Source of the DNA: Dimorphilus gyrociliatus | Lineage: Eukaryota > Annelida > Polychaeta > Dinophilidae | Direction: 5' to 3' | DNA: 64,000 nucleotides | NCBI GenBank assembly: GCA_904063045.1 | Contig: CAJFCJ010000020.1 | Coordinates: 1-64,000, forward strand | Shown here: one piece after another, positions 10,330 to 23,853 of the stretch | How the letters are laid out: every line of letters starts with the position of its first letter | How positions within the stretch are numbered: position 1 is the first letter of the stretch | The notes under the pieces: model-generated | Seen by the model: only the letters and a program-made list of their open reading frames with translations | The model's database searches: none | What the model was told of the DNA's origin: nothing | Translations under genes and position numbers: made by a program

Positions 10330-13300
10330 ATGCCAGAGATGAAGCCCAATAAAGGAGAACTCGAACACTTGTTAAAATCCGTTGATCAAGATGTTGCCTC
10401 AACAAGGCATAAGGCCGATCCTTCTGAGTCAAGCGTCCGTATTACTCTCGAAGATTTCGAACTTTGGAGTAAATTCAAGGAGCTGACAAATGAGATGATA
10501 GTCACAAAAAGTGGACGGTATGTTCAATCATTTCTAATTTTATTATACAACTTACGAGTTTATATATTTCATTAGAATGTATATATAAATGTTTTTGCAC
10601 CGGTTTGTGTTAATAGTTAATCCAATCCCTTGGCGAATTATATTTAATTCTTGCTAATTTTCTCCTACGTAATCCTTTTTTTGTCCCTTACCGCAATTCA
10701 CACCGAACGTGTGTATGAAACTTTTACGAACGTGTGCCTTTGTGAGAAACTTATCAAAGTAAAAAAAATAATACAAACGATATCAGCACTGTTCAATCGA
10801 GTGACTATAAAGAGAGCTTATCAGCGTTTACGTGTCAATGCGTGGTTTGAATCCATTCGGCCGTAAGATAATTCTTTACACTCGTCTTTGTAATTCAATT
10901 CAACTTGCCCTCCCACACTTGAAACTTCCCCCATTTTTTAAGGTTTCGCGTAAACAAGAGTGTTTTTCGAGAAGGGTGGTCGGCGAAAGACAGGAATGAC
11001 GCCACTTTCCCTCATGTAATTGAAATTTTAGGAACCCCGATCGTGGGACTTGGACCCTTTTTCTGAGAAAGGCAATAGGAATAAGCCGTTCCCTTAAGCC
11101 CCTTCCCAAAAAACGACAATGAAGTAGACGAGAATATTAACTACGTATTCGTGACGTCGGCCAAAGACGTCGGATTCTGCTGTTTGATGTGACCCGTTTA
11201 TTGTTGCAGGGGCAATAGGCCTATATTTAGCGCTTTCTCATGGGAACTTTGCAACAAAATTAGTACGTTTATTATTTTCATAACAGAATCGGAAAAAACC
11301 TTACTATTAGTATTATAGGTTAAAACTTTTCACAAATGATTGACAGACAGAGACTTACCTATACGGTTCTATTGAGCTGCCGTTGATCTGTCCGCCTTAT
11401 TTTGGCTCACGTTTCTCTCAAGGGCCGGTTCTTTTCTCGGGTGCGTCTATCGTCCATTTCCCCTTTAGCCCTCTTGAACGCGCAACAGAAGAAAAAAGAA
11501 AATTGTTTGACGTTTATTACTTATAGAAATAGTGGATTTTTTTCCTTTTTAGAGAAAGACAGTTTGCGGTCATATCAGTGTTTGAGTGATTGTGTCCAAT
11601 TTTTGATTGGAGAAATGCAACTAGACGAAGTAGGTAGAGAGGAGAAAAGAAAATAGCCTTCGATCTTTGTGTATATTTGAATTAACGCGGCGTAAAGAAC
11701 GCGAACGCCTCGCCGACCTTTATGAACATTAAACGCTATTGTATTCGAAAGAAGTCTAGATATGTGCTGGTATCATATTGATTCTACGCTTCGCTATTGT
11801 AGACTCAAACGTGCTTTTTCGTAATTGGCTACAAAGGTGTTTGCATGCCCGAAAAAACGCCGATCACCTGCAATCGTGTACTGTTTGCTTAAAGAGAGCA
11901 AATTATGCGCCAATTATCGGTGTTGATCACAGAGGCTAGACAATACTGTGGATAGATCGAGTGAAGTAGGTACTTAACAGTCCTTAGACGATCAATTATT
12001 ACGTTCTTCTTTGATAACGTCCTGTAGCAGTGTAATATTTATATCTAATTGCTATATTATGTCGTACAAGTTGAAAATGTATGGTTTCTTTATCCACTTC
12101 AATTTACCTTTTTGATATGGAGACACGCGTAGGTGCTTCTGAATTGTCAGAGCAGCTATACAAAGAGTATACACCGTTCTGGCCTATATCAAAATACACA
12201 ACACTCCGGTTAAAATTCCATTATATACGTATTATACATAAATATACGAAAAGTCATTCAATAACTTTCGGTTTCGGTCCTTCAAAAGAAATTCAATTAT
12301 GCGTGAATAAATATACGGTGAACGTATATATATGCAGGGAAGCCGAATTATAAATAAAAAATAATTTAAATAGATTTTTTTAGATTCTTCGCGCCTATAT
12401 AGGGCTGTGCGGTAGGTAAACTTAGGTCTCGAATTCCCTTCTGGGCTTTGATAACATTCGCCAATCTCTAGTTAAAGAAACATTAAATCCTTCACAATAT
12501 CGTTTGACCCTGATCATTTTATCTATCCCACCTTATTGCTTTCTCATCCCAATTACATATCTATTAAAAAATTTTATAGTTTGATTTTATTCCATTTTCT
12601 TTCTAGACGAATGTTTCCCGTACTTAAAGTGAATATCAGTGGACTCGATGCAAACGCCATGTACACACTGCAGTTGGACTTTGCTCCAGTTGATTCTCAT
12701 AGATGGAAATATGTGAACGGAGATTGGGTTCCTGGTGGTAAAGCAGAGCCAGTTGCACCAGGAGCAATCTACACTCACCCAGATTCCCCTAATTTTGGAG
12801 CTCACTGGATGAAGGATTCTATAAATTTCTCAAAAGTTAAACTTACCAACAAGATGCATGGCAATGGGCAAGTAAGTGACCCATTTCTTTTAACCAATAG
12901 GCAACAGTCTACCCAGCCCCGAACGTTGATTGGCTAATAGATTAGTGACGTCCACGATGACGTAAAACACATAGGCCGGTGACGTAACTTTATGTCGGTT
13001 GTATATGCCCAACGGTACCTTTACAACGAACGGCTACTTTTGCCGGCCGACTTTGATGTTGAACAATAAGGAAATTTTGGCGAGCAATCGCTGTTTTATT
13101 TCTTCTTGTGCGGCTTGGCTTTTTACCCTCGTATAAAAATCTTTTTCTCCTTTTCCATTAGATAATGCTCAACTCCTTGCACAAGTATCAACCCCGAATA
13201 CACATAGTGAAAGTTGGAAATCGGGAAAACAAGCGAATACTTTGTACGAAGTCGTTTGAAGAAACGCAATTTATAGCTGTAACAGCTTATCAGAACGAAG

Positions 13301-14451
13301 AGGTTAGTTGTAAAAATAAATTACTTTAAAAGATGAGTTTACGAACTACTTCAAGTGCTACTCGACGCATCATATAAACGTAGTAGGAAAAGGAAAAGGC
13401 TATTCATTTCTCACCAAAGTTACATAATGAAAGTAATCTAAAAACGTGCAGTGTACAAAAGGGACTAGGCATTCGGCGGCATTCTACAGAAGCTCGCCCC
13501 TCAGAACTTGTGCATACATCGCCTTTTTCATTTTTCTTTAATTGTTTACAAAATATTTTGCCGCTTAACAGAAGCGATGAGCTCGCTAGGAATTTTTAAC
13601 AGCTTCTCGGCATTTATTTAACCGATTTTATATGACGCAACACTTAATTAAACCCATTTTACAGAATTCGTTTTAAGCTTATTCATTTTAATCCCTAACG
13701 TTCCTTAAACCTATTTCATACAGATAACCGCTTTGAAAATTAAGTACAATCCGTTTGCCAAAGCTTTTCAAGATTCGAAAGATCGACCAGATCAGAGGGA
13801 TATATCTCAATTAGACGATGTGTCCGACGAACAGAAGCGTTTCGCATCTTCGTGTAAGTATTGTTACAAAATTTCTTCATTTTGTAAATAAAGGTCGTAT
13901 TAAATTACAAGAAATCTAATTAACGGGTGCTAGACGTCGCAAGATGCCACGAGAATGGCACTATTCACGTAAAAACCCCGATCTACAACGCTGTACAAAC
14001 AAGCCCCTCATTCGCAACTACCCGATACATTTCTTTGTTTTTATTTATGGCCCTTCGGACGCTGGTCAAACGACTGTCTACATAAAACTATATACCTATA
14101 ATAATTATATATAGGCGTTTTATAGAAACACTCGAACGCCACATGCGTTCATACAGCGATCTGGCACGTTACCGATAACGAACCATTTCAAATCGTTGCT
14201 TATCGCCGAACACGTGCGTACCAACTGCAAATTTCATAGTCGCTAAACGAACTTAAATCAAAAGTTATATAGTCTGACGTCACTGAAAACTTATCTTAAA
14301 TCATTGGCAAAGATATATAGTTATAAAGTTATATTTATATATAAATATACTATATATATATACAGTGTCTAGTGTACGTTTATAGTTTATAACTTATATT
14401 TTTGTAAGATTATTTAGATACTCTTCGCTCACACCTAAACATCCTCAATAA

Positions 14452-14496
<45 letters not shown>

Positions 14497-15330
14497 CATA
14501 TAATATATTATATATATATATAATATTATGTTTTAAGCCTATATCATGCAACCGTAATAATGTTTGACCGATTTTGAATAGATTAAGTTTACACAGAAAA
14601 CATTGCTTTCCCTCAACTGTGTATGAAGTACAGAATATACTGTATAAGTTTTTCATTTCCAGATTCGTCACCTGCTTGGTTCTATCAAGCCCCGTCTCTC
14701 ACGCAACTGCAGTCTCCTCTAGGTATACCCGGAGCTTGTGACCGACTTCCAGCTTTTCGGAGTAGATATTCACCCTATTCGATACCAACGCCGTCGCGAC
14801 CCGGCACGCACCGTAAGTCACTCAAAATGCGGATCCGACTATAAAATTGTAGGCCTACCGGTAATAAAGTTGTGTGTGGTCTGTCTTTGATGTGTATTCC
14901 TAACAACTTTATTGCAAAAGCGCCCCTTTTGCCGGTATGCCACTTTCAATTATATGCGATCAATTTTCTCCACCCCCTTACAGCTTATTCACACGATGCG
15001 GGATTATTTGCAAACTGTACCAGTGATAGTTGGCAAACAGGCATGCTTTCGCCGTCGACAACAACTAATCAATATTCGAATTTATGGAATATAGCAGCGG
15101 CTGCAACTCCTACTCAACCTTGCGGACCATCTTATTTGACCCGGACACCAACTGGTACATATTTAACTACTGACAATTCCAACGAAAACGTTCCAACAAC
15201 GACCACTTCTTCACCAACCCACTACGAAGTTCATGCTACAGCTAATTCACAGGTAGACGCGTTAGACGCGTTGGCCTCGTTTGCCGGAAGTAAACCAGCC
15301 TGGAGTCCGCTTACACCTCCCCCTGTATAA
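10330..15330 (+). CDS. T: Brachyury (T-box transcription factor T)
   Basis: Six exons: 10330-10517, 12607-12871, 13162-13302, 13724-13853, 14663-14812 and 14984-15330. They join in frame to 406 residues with GT/AG introns. The DNA-binding T-box spans about residues 40-220: [87 protein letters not shown] and [13 protein letters not shown]. The N-terminal ELEHLLKSV corresponds to the short conserved block before the T-box in Brachyury, and the C terminus ends WSPLTPPPV, like the tail of chordate T. The start is the first in-frame ATG; a GTG-initiated extension to 10285 is unlikely. The protein is a nuclear activator for blastopore, gut or notochord-type programmes. It looks complete and functional. 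Confidence 0.96.
10518..12606 (+). other. Brachyury intron 1
   Basis: A 2.1 kb intron, phase 2, splitting the codon for the first Arg of the GRRMFPV block. It contains TGACGTC (about 11152) and a further GACGTC nearby, both CRE-like. No coding exon was recognised inside it. Confidence 0.7.
12946..12985 (+). promoter_or_regulatory. Cluster of three CRE-like motifs in Brachyury intron 2
   Basis: TGACGT occurs at 12946, 12958 and 12980, and a CCAAT-box complement (ATTGG) lies at about 12929. This is dense for a six-base motif and suggests a CREB/ATF- or bZIP-responsive intronic element. It is inferred from motifs only. Confidence 0.35.
14454..14522. repeat. (TA)n microsatellite in Brachyury intron 4
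   Basis: A long alternating TA tract with one short interruption (ATATGTCATATAA). Expect length polymorphism. Confidence 0.9.
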
Positions 15331-18300
15331 AGACAAGAGCGTATACATATATAAAAGATATATAATATCTATATATAAATATAAATATATATTTATATAT
15401 ATATATTTATATATTATTTGTACAGTTTTGAATATATATTCTACGTAGACGGATGTTTTTTTCTAAAATAAATCCCTATGAGCTATAGATATATTGACGA
15501 TTGCACCTGGTATATAAGGTGGCCTGTTTCTCATTACTCCGAACTATTCTAATCCGGAATTAATGTTTATTCAAGCCGTATACAAAAAACCGAGCCTGTA
15601 TCGAGATCGTCATGCACGCTTCGTCACTCGAATATTTAGTTAAGGCGAACGCTAAATTATATGTTGACCCGCGTCCGAGCGTGCTTCGATTTAAAGGCGT
15701 CGGCGAACGGAAGCGGTAACTTCAAAAGGCGGTTTTCTTTTATCTTCGTGGCCTATGCTCCTTTCGTCGTCTGCCCGAGTCAATTGCAGTTACCTTGTCT
15801 TACGCCATTTTTTCGTCATTTTGTTGCATTTACACCCTGTTCAACATTTGTAAATTGCAACTATTTCGACAATGTTACGCTTCTAATTTACGTTACAATT
15901 CACTTTTGAATATTTAATTTAAATTGAGGTGCTTTTTAACCAATACGGTCTTTCAACGAAGGTGTGTGAACATCCCGCTATAATTCCCTTTTATCGGATG
16001 CGCTTAAGTAATTCTTTTCCCAACAAAAAGTAATGAATATAAATTTACTTAGCCCAAATAACTTTCCTACATTCGATTTATTACCCAGGTTTAAACAAAA
16101 GAACACTTTCTCTTTCAAAAATATAAATGCCGTGGAATGCTAACATTATTCCTATATATGGAACCGTTTAGACTATACATAGTTGTAAAACTCTTTCGAA
16201 TGGATCAGAAGAAGGATCCGTCTTTTCTTTATGCGTATTTTCTCTGTTTTCAAGTTTCAGCTTTCAGTAAATTTAGTTTATACTATAAGCTTCTGTAAAC
16301 CTAATAAATCTATTATTTCGGAGGCCGAGTTTCGACTTTATAAGCATAACTTTTTGCATATATTACACTAATCCTTCTTTGGAAGTCGGTCTGCTGGAAA
16401 AAGAGGGTCGAAATTGCTTTTTATTTATTCATTTATTTTTATAAAGTTCGCAATAAATAGGCCTAGTTTTTTATTTTAAACATAGAATCAAAACTAGATC
16501 GTAACCTTTATATTCGAATGTCTGTAGGTTTTGTCAAAGCTATCTTTATATAACTTTATTCGATTGATATGCAGAAAGTAAATTGTCTATAGGAATAGAG
16601 ATGAAACCTATAGTTAGTTGAAGAGTGATGGTGGGTGAGAGATATATGAATATATACAGTATAGTAGTTAGCTATTTGATTAATTGTAATAATTACATAA
16701 TAGAAAATAAGTAATTTAGTTAATTAATAAAGAAGCCTAAGAATTAATTATAAAATAATAACATAAATCAATAAATTAAGTAGAAAGGAAAATTATATGA
16801 ATCATTAAAATGTACAATTAAATTTAAAAATACCGCTTCAAAAAAGAAAAAAACTATTATTGACATAAGTTAAAAAGGAAATAAGACCACGTAGACACAG
16901 ACACTTAAAATATTCTACCAATCACGTTATATATACCCTATTCAATATACATTTTCCTCATCTTTCTACCTATTTGTCTTTACAAAGATTCGCGAAAAAA
17001 AAAAACATTTTTCAATGTAATATGACTCAAAGTTTGAGTTAAAGCGTTTCTAAGGATTACAATAAAAGTATAATATCCTAGACCTAATTTATTTTTCTCT
17101 CTCTCTCTCACTCGCGGTTCTTGAAGGAGCGGTAGGATATTTTTCTTTTATCACGGAAGTTGAGATTAATGGAGAACGGAAATTCGTCAGAGAAATTTAT
17201 CAACAATGTTACATCTGTGTTTTATGGTGTCGTTTTTTACCCAAATAAGAACAAAAAGATACTATTTGAAAGAAAGATTTATTAGAATTTTAAAAATTGA
17301 TGATAATGTGGGAAAAATTCCTTCTTAAGATAATAAAACTAGTTCGAAGGTCGAATCATGATTAATTCATGAGAAAAAGGAACTGACTTAATTCTTTCGT
17401 TTACCTTACTCAATTTCTTAAGGCTTTTTTTTTCTTAAGCGCCACCTGATTCTTTATCCTAACAATTTGCGCCATCTAGCGAATTTTTGTAAACAATGTG
17501 TACTTTTTTCTTCTTTTTTTTGTCTTTTTTTCAGTCTCCGTCTGAACTTGTTTATTTAATTAACAAAATAAATTTTTTTTACGATAAGAAGTAAATAAAA
17601 ACTTTATTACTTTTACTTTTTTTTGTTGGGAAAATGTCAATTTGTTTCATCATCATTCCTGGAATAATTTTAATTTTGATGTAAAAGTCTCCTTTTAAAA
17701 ATGTTGACATTTTCGCGAAAGTATTTACTTATCTATTCCACTTTGTCCAATTCAAGTTCTCCAAAGGGCAGAGTTTTCTATGGAATGTTAAAAATTTACT
17801 ATTTTCAATTCAAAAGTAAATATTTCTTTTTTCTATTCCAGCGTTCTCCGCTTTCTTCTTCTTCGTCTCCTTCTTCACGTAACTCTTTGAATATTCATTA
17901 AACATAATTTTTTTTTGTTCTCTTTTTATTTAGTTGCAATGTTCTATTAGACTTTTTTATTTGTCATTTAAGATAAAATATTTCCCTTTTAATACTCTTT
18001 TTATTTAAGAAGAGGGAGAATAAAATCTTTTATTAACCTTTTGAATATTTATGAATGTATATCAAATACAAGATAGATGGCAGCACTTGAAAATAAAAAA
18101 AGCAACATTATTCTAATTTATTCATTTGTATTGATGAAAATATCACATTAAGTTAGGTTTATTAAGGATTTCCTTTGTATGAAAAGTCTTTTTCTTGTTA
18201 TTCTGATTATTTTTTGACAACATGATCATATAAAACACGGGTCGAATAACAATAAATATCACAAAAGAAATGTCAAAGGTCAGGGCAAATACAAATATAA

Positions 18301-20612
18301 AGATATAAGTTTTTTTTTACAGATATTGTAAACAAATCCATTATACAGAGAAAATTAGACAGTTGATCTTGTTAAGGAAAATATATAGAGTTGATTTAGT
18401 TAAGGTTCTTAAACATAGTGTATAGAGTTTCATTACCCCGACTGCCTCCTCTCCACACCCTCACACATATAACATATATAAACGGCACTTCTTCACTATA
18501 TATGATTTAAAAAAGAAGAATAAATGTTTAAATTGTTTTATTATCGATTAATTTTCAACGCAATTGATTTCACCAAAGCAATTCAAAAAGATTATCATTG
18601 ACTATTAGAGTATTTTTATCATCAAATACTTCTGACATACTTGCAAGATTGTATTGCCATCTAGTGTACAGTAGTAATAGTAAGTTTATCCTTAAAAATG
18701 ACACCACGTTGATATCTTAAATAAACAGTTTAGGATCAAACGTAAACTTTAACACGTATATATAAAAAAACTGAAAATTGAAAGATAGAAAAATTTGAAT
18801 CATTATATTATATGACAACAGCCTAGCAGCAAATTTTGAGAAGATTGCTTTGATGATGGTAAAAAATTTTTGTCCAAGAAAGACCAAGAGTATTGAAAAG
18901 TAAATACCTTGTGTCGGCGGTACCCGCATGGTATTTAGGTAATAAGAATACTTGTACAGATAATGTATATTTATTATCTTTATCTCTTATCTTTTCTACT
19001 GTGTGTTCATCGGGGGGAAGTTGTTTCATTTTTAGAGAACAAATATATCTTTTGGTCTTTATCAAAACGTAACATCCTGTAAAGGTTCAAAGGAGCTCAG
19101 TTTACAGATAGCTTACAAAAATGAATATTGTCGCTACGTCCTTATTTGCACGTAGTCGTTGATGGGTAATAATGCGAATAACATAAGAGATACTTAAATT
19201 ATGAGTTAGTGGACATTATCTTATACAGTATCGACAACTTTGGCGTTGATGATTCACTCTTTTCCATTAAAATCAATGTGTTTCTTAGAAATTGTTGATA
19301 AAGAAGAGTACAATAACAGCTAGTGCATATAATATCCAAAGTGACTTTCGAACAATACGAATGGCAAGGATCAAGAATATTTTTGACACAATGAAAAACT
19401 TTCTTCATTAGTAAATTAAGTTTTCAATAAGAAGAGAATAAAGAAAGAAAGAGAAGAAAGGTTGAATTTTGTCCTCCACAAATTATTAAAGGTATAAATT
19501 AACTGGAAAAAGAGATATGAGTTATGCGTAGCCAGCACAATTGAAAATGGAATGTTTTAATGATTCTATACGTTATTGATATATTATTTTTATAAAGTAT
19601 ACTAGTATTTAGCGCTGAATTGTTAATAAACATATCATTTCTAAGAATATAGGTTGGTTTGCGACCTAGATTTAATATTTAATATATTTAATATACAAAG
19701 GTAACGAAAAGAAAAATATCAGTATAAGACGTCAAATTTCGAAGTATAGTAGAAACTAGGGATTTTATATGTTCGTCTTAATCAAAAATACATTTCCGCA
19801 TATCAAAAATAATAAGAATATTAGGACTATGCAGCTACATCAATTATTCGCAGGTAAACGTTATGTGTTTGCAGGGAAATTTTTCAATGTTTATGATTAA
19901 TAGATATACCTGGTGATATTTTCAAGTCCTTTTAAGATTGATAGAATCAGACACTGTAAAGATTTTTTTGTGAAATTTACTATTTATATTTATCTTCTTA
20001 GCCTATCGTATTGTTATGTAAATCTTGTTTGTTATCTATAAAAGGGGAGATCAATGAAATTATTCATTAAATAAAAGTTGTTTTTTCGCTATTTACCTTT
20101 AGAAATAGGTAATTCAAAAAATTCAATAAAAGAGAATATAGATTTCTAAATAATAAACTCTAAAAAGAAAATTGTTGTCGACTTAATTAATTTTCAATTT
20201 CTTCTCATAATTTTCATATTCTATACCTGAATTTCTGTTTTTTCCCTTCTTTCCCTATAACAATTTATCAATATTTGAATTTCTGTTTGGTCAAAACCTA
20301 ATTATATAAATCGATTGAGCATTTATTGCCTAATTAAATATAAAGAGCGTTAAAAACGACTAAATAAATATTCTTGTATTTCATTCTCTTAGATTGCAAT
20401 TATTTTATAATTTACTGTAGCCAAATTATTGTTATTGTTATCGATTCAAATGGTAGCTAGGAGCGTTTTTCTCCCGTCTTCATTTTATAGAATGAAAACT
20501 CTTATGCTATATCTTAAACGTTTAGTTAGCTAAATTCTTGTTGAATCCTTCAAATTATCCATCTCTTTCTGCAATCTTCACCAATATAAATTTAATTACA
20601 GTTTAAGATTAA
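15331..20612. other. AT-rich intergenic region between Brachyury and the channel cluster
   Basis: No gene recognised in about 5.3 kb. The Brachyury 3' UTR probably lies at its start: an AT microsatellite is at about 15344-15420 and an AATAAA at about 15469. Two CTCF-like motifs (GCGCCATCTAGCG at 17469, GCCATCTAGTG at 18657) and a TAGATGGCAGCAC (18074) are present. Short open frames look random. Confidence 0.6.
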
Positions 20613-23600
20613 TTAGCACTTATCTTCATTATCTGTATATCTTTTTCTTAGTGTATAAACTTTGTTAATTACCTGAAAAATTAACGTAATTAAAATAAGG
20701 CGATCCGTCTTAATCCATTTTACCTTTAGAAAGAAAAACTCTATAAATTCAATTATAGTAACCACTGAAGCTCCAAGTAAAAGACCCATAAATCCTCCAA
20801 TCTCTGAGATAAATGCCAAAAATTCAAACTTTTTCATTTGAGTAATTTTCTCATAACTCATTTCTTTATAAAAAATTTCAACTTTGACAAAGTTTCGCCT
20901 GTTAAATGAATAATTTAGTTATGTAAGAATAAGAATAAAATGAAGAAGAAGATGAGAAAATCCTTTAATACTAACAAAAAGAAATCTTCGTCAATATAAG
21001 TATTTTTCTCAAAGATTCTCAATTCTTTTTGAACATTAAAAAATATTGCTAATATCTGTGAAACTTGCTCCTTAAACTGAAAAGTTTTATTAAAAAGAAA
21101 GATTTCCATTGAGATGGTTAAATTTGTAAAACAATTGGCCATAATCATAAATGTATAATTATTGTCAATGCATAATTCAAAATAAGTTACGAACGGCTCG
21201 TCGGTTTTATTAAAAAACTTGAAAAATTGTAAATTATCAGGCAAAGGTTCAAAAAATTTATTCCATTCGCCAAGAATATTTTTCCCGAAAAAATTTGATA
21301 TATCGTGAAAGTAGCCTGTCGTTTCTATTCGAAAATTGTCAAGTAGTCCAAGGAAATTTCTCATTTCGTATAATTTGTCAAGGATATCGTCATTATTTAA
21401 AATGTCTATTATCTCTTTCTTAGTAGCCGATTCGCGTATATTTGTCTTTTTTATGAAATTACTAAATTTCGTATGGAAATGTCTTAATATCTTTAGATTA
21501 AATATCGTATTTTTCCAAAAGAAATCGTAAATTTCAAGTTTTTTTCCATAGTCGTAAACATATTCACGAACTGTAGGTAAACGTTCAAGGAATAGTATAG
21601 TATCGTTTTCTTCTTTCTTGTTTATTAGACAATACGTTTGAAAATCTTCTTCGAACTGCAACGAATTTATTACTTCAATAGTGGTTGTCATAACGTATAC
21701 GCCTTCAATAGCCATTGCCTTAGTAGTATTTGACTGAAGCCAGGAGATAATGTCATTTACTTGTCCCAGATGATACTCTAATATAGTTAGTCTCTTCATG
21801 CATTTTGTGATAATCTTTTCGCTATACGATCTATTTGGGAAATGTGTCATAATCACTTCTCTGAAGGTTGAATAAATATTTTGAATAAAGTTTAGAAAAT
21901 TCGAAATAAGACTGTTCCGATTAGACCATGAAGAGATTATGTCTTCTAGTCGTTCATGTAAGGTATCTATATCGAAATTGGTACAATTTAATATGTCTGT
22001 TATAGTGGTAAGATTCTGCTTCCAACACGTATTCAACCAGTAAATTGTAAGGGTCGACTGAGAAAATACGTATTGACCTCCAAAATTAGACAATTCAGAA
22101 AAGTAACTTGAAAAGTTATTTTGCATTAAACGAATTGATTCATTTTTATGAACTTTACTAAGCATTTCCGCATCTTTTGAGAGATTATTAAGATCATTTC
22201 TTATTGCTTCCATAATTTCTTCAAAGAAAGGAATAGAATCGTTGGAGCTGTTCGATGATTTAGTTAATAAGCTTAAAAAATTGGTAATTTCAATCATAAA
22301 ACTATCAAATGATGATAGGAAGGGGATAAAGTTTTTTAGATTGCGATTTCTCTTTGACTCTTCCAGTACCTCTGTGTATTCTAGAGATTTTTGAACGCTT
22401 TCTTTTAAATTTTCTAATAAAGATTCGTTTTGAAAGAGATCTTTTTCGACACTTATCTTTGATATCGCTGACGAAGAGATTGACGGTTGGTAGGAAACTT
22501 GAAAGCATGGCATGTGACAGTCACAATTAATCTTTTTGTACTTTAATTTATTAAGTTCGTTCTCAAAGCAGAGAAACTCTTCTCCCAGAGAACAGCTATT
22601 CACCATTTTTATGAATTCCCACATATAATAGAGATAAAGAGGTCTGCATTGACATTTTTTAACGACTATTTGAATTCTACAAAAATCAACACATTCAGCG
22701 TGAGATTTAAAATGCGAATTCTCACAATAACCGTAAGGCGGGCTTAAACTATGAATCTCTGTTCTCTTTACGCTGATAATTGTATGCATTCCGGTCGAAA
22801 CAACAAAACCCAGATCGGAAACTAGAGGTTTATCGTGATCATCGTGGAGCAGTATTTTCAGTCCGGCGCCGTTATCAGGACCGGGCATGTGTTCATACTG
22901 TTCAATATTCAACAGGAGGGATAGTGCGTTGGCCCTCCCCCATTCAGTTACTATTATAGACTTGTTCGTGTTAAAAGATTGACAGATACCGTAATCTGTA
23001 TAAACTGGGTGGAAATTCTGGAGACAGTTTGCACCAGCCCATGAGCAACGATAAATAAAATCATCTCCGTGATGAATAGCTTCGGTTTGTACGTTGAAAG
23101 CGTCAACAGAAGTATAATTCTGTGAAATTATCTTTAAAATTTCTGTTTTATTATGTAAATCCGAATCGTAAAGAATATTGAAGAAATTGAAAAATCCTAA
23201 ATCTGCAATTTTAGTTAACCTGAAAATGTTTGTAAACGCATTATTCTTCATTCATTAAAATCCCAAAAGGCCACAAAAAAATCATTAAGAAATGTTTACC
23301 GAAATTTATTCTGATTGCAGATTGTAACTGTTGGAAATTTTAGTTTATCCGTATAAATAACCTCAACATTCACTGATGCTTCTTTCTTGTTATAATCTAT
23401 ACTCCTTGATATAACTTGAAAGATGAAAAGTCCCGAAATGCTTAGCACAATTAAAATCCAAAATATACGTCTAACAATTGAATGATTTCTTTTAAAAATG
23501 TTATTTATTCCATGGAAAGTAGTTTCTTGGGTAAATTCAGTCCACGTTATTATTTTAGGTTGCGGAGAAGATGAATCAGGAATTGTATCTACATTGATAT

Positions 23601-23613
23601 TTGTCATTTTCAA
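20613..23613 (-). CDS. DEG/ENaC-family channel 1, with large extracellular insertion
   Basis: Exons 23300-23613, 20976-23219, 20724-20898 and 20613-20672 give 930 residues. The family forms trimeric, amiloride-sensitive type Na+ channels gated by protons, peptides or force. Visible features are the HG gating motif (34-35), TM1 (about 50-69), FPTVTICNQNKF, and a Cys-rich extracellular part with HAECVDFCR and CDCHMPC (about 336-342). Last come IGGFMGLLLGASVV (filter GAS) and TM2. Between CDCHMPC and the pre-TM2 strand NFVKVEIFYKEM lie about 490 residues, against a few dozen in ASICs. Introns are 51-80 nt. The last one (20673-20723) is in frame and stop-free, so a 947-residue read-through form is possible. 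Ligand unknown. Confidence 0.92.
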
Positions 23614-23853
23614 ATTGAAAATGAGAGATATTGTTCAAAAATATCTGATTATCATCGATACCAAAATAATTCAAAAAAGGCTTTTATTTAATGAAACAAT
23701 AAGAAATTGTTTTTTATATAGTTTTTTTTTCATTATAATTGAAAGAAAATCGATAAACTGGTAAATATAAAGCTTAATAAGTAACGCAATAAACAGAAAC
23801 AATTAGAATAACTATGATTGAATAAGTATTTATACAAAAATATTCTATTTAGA

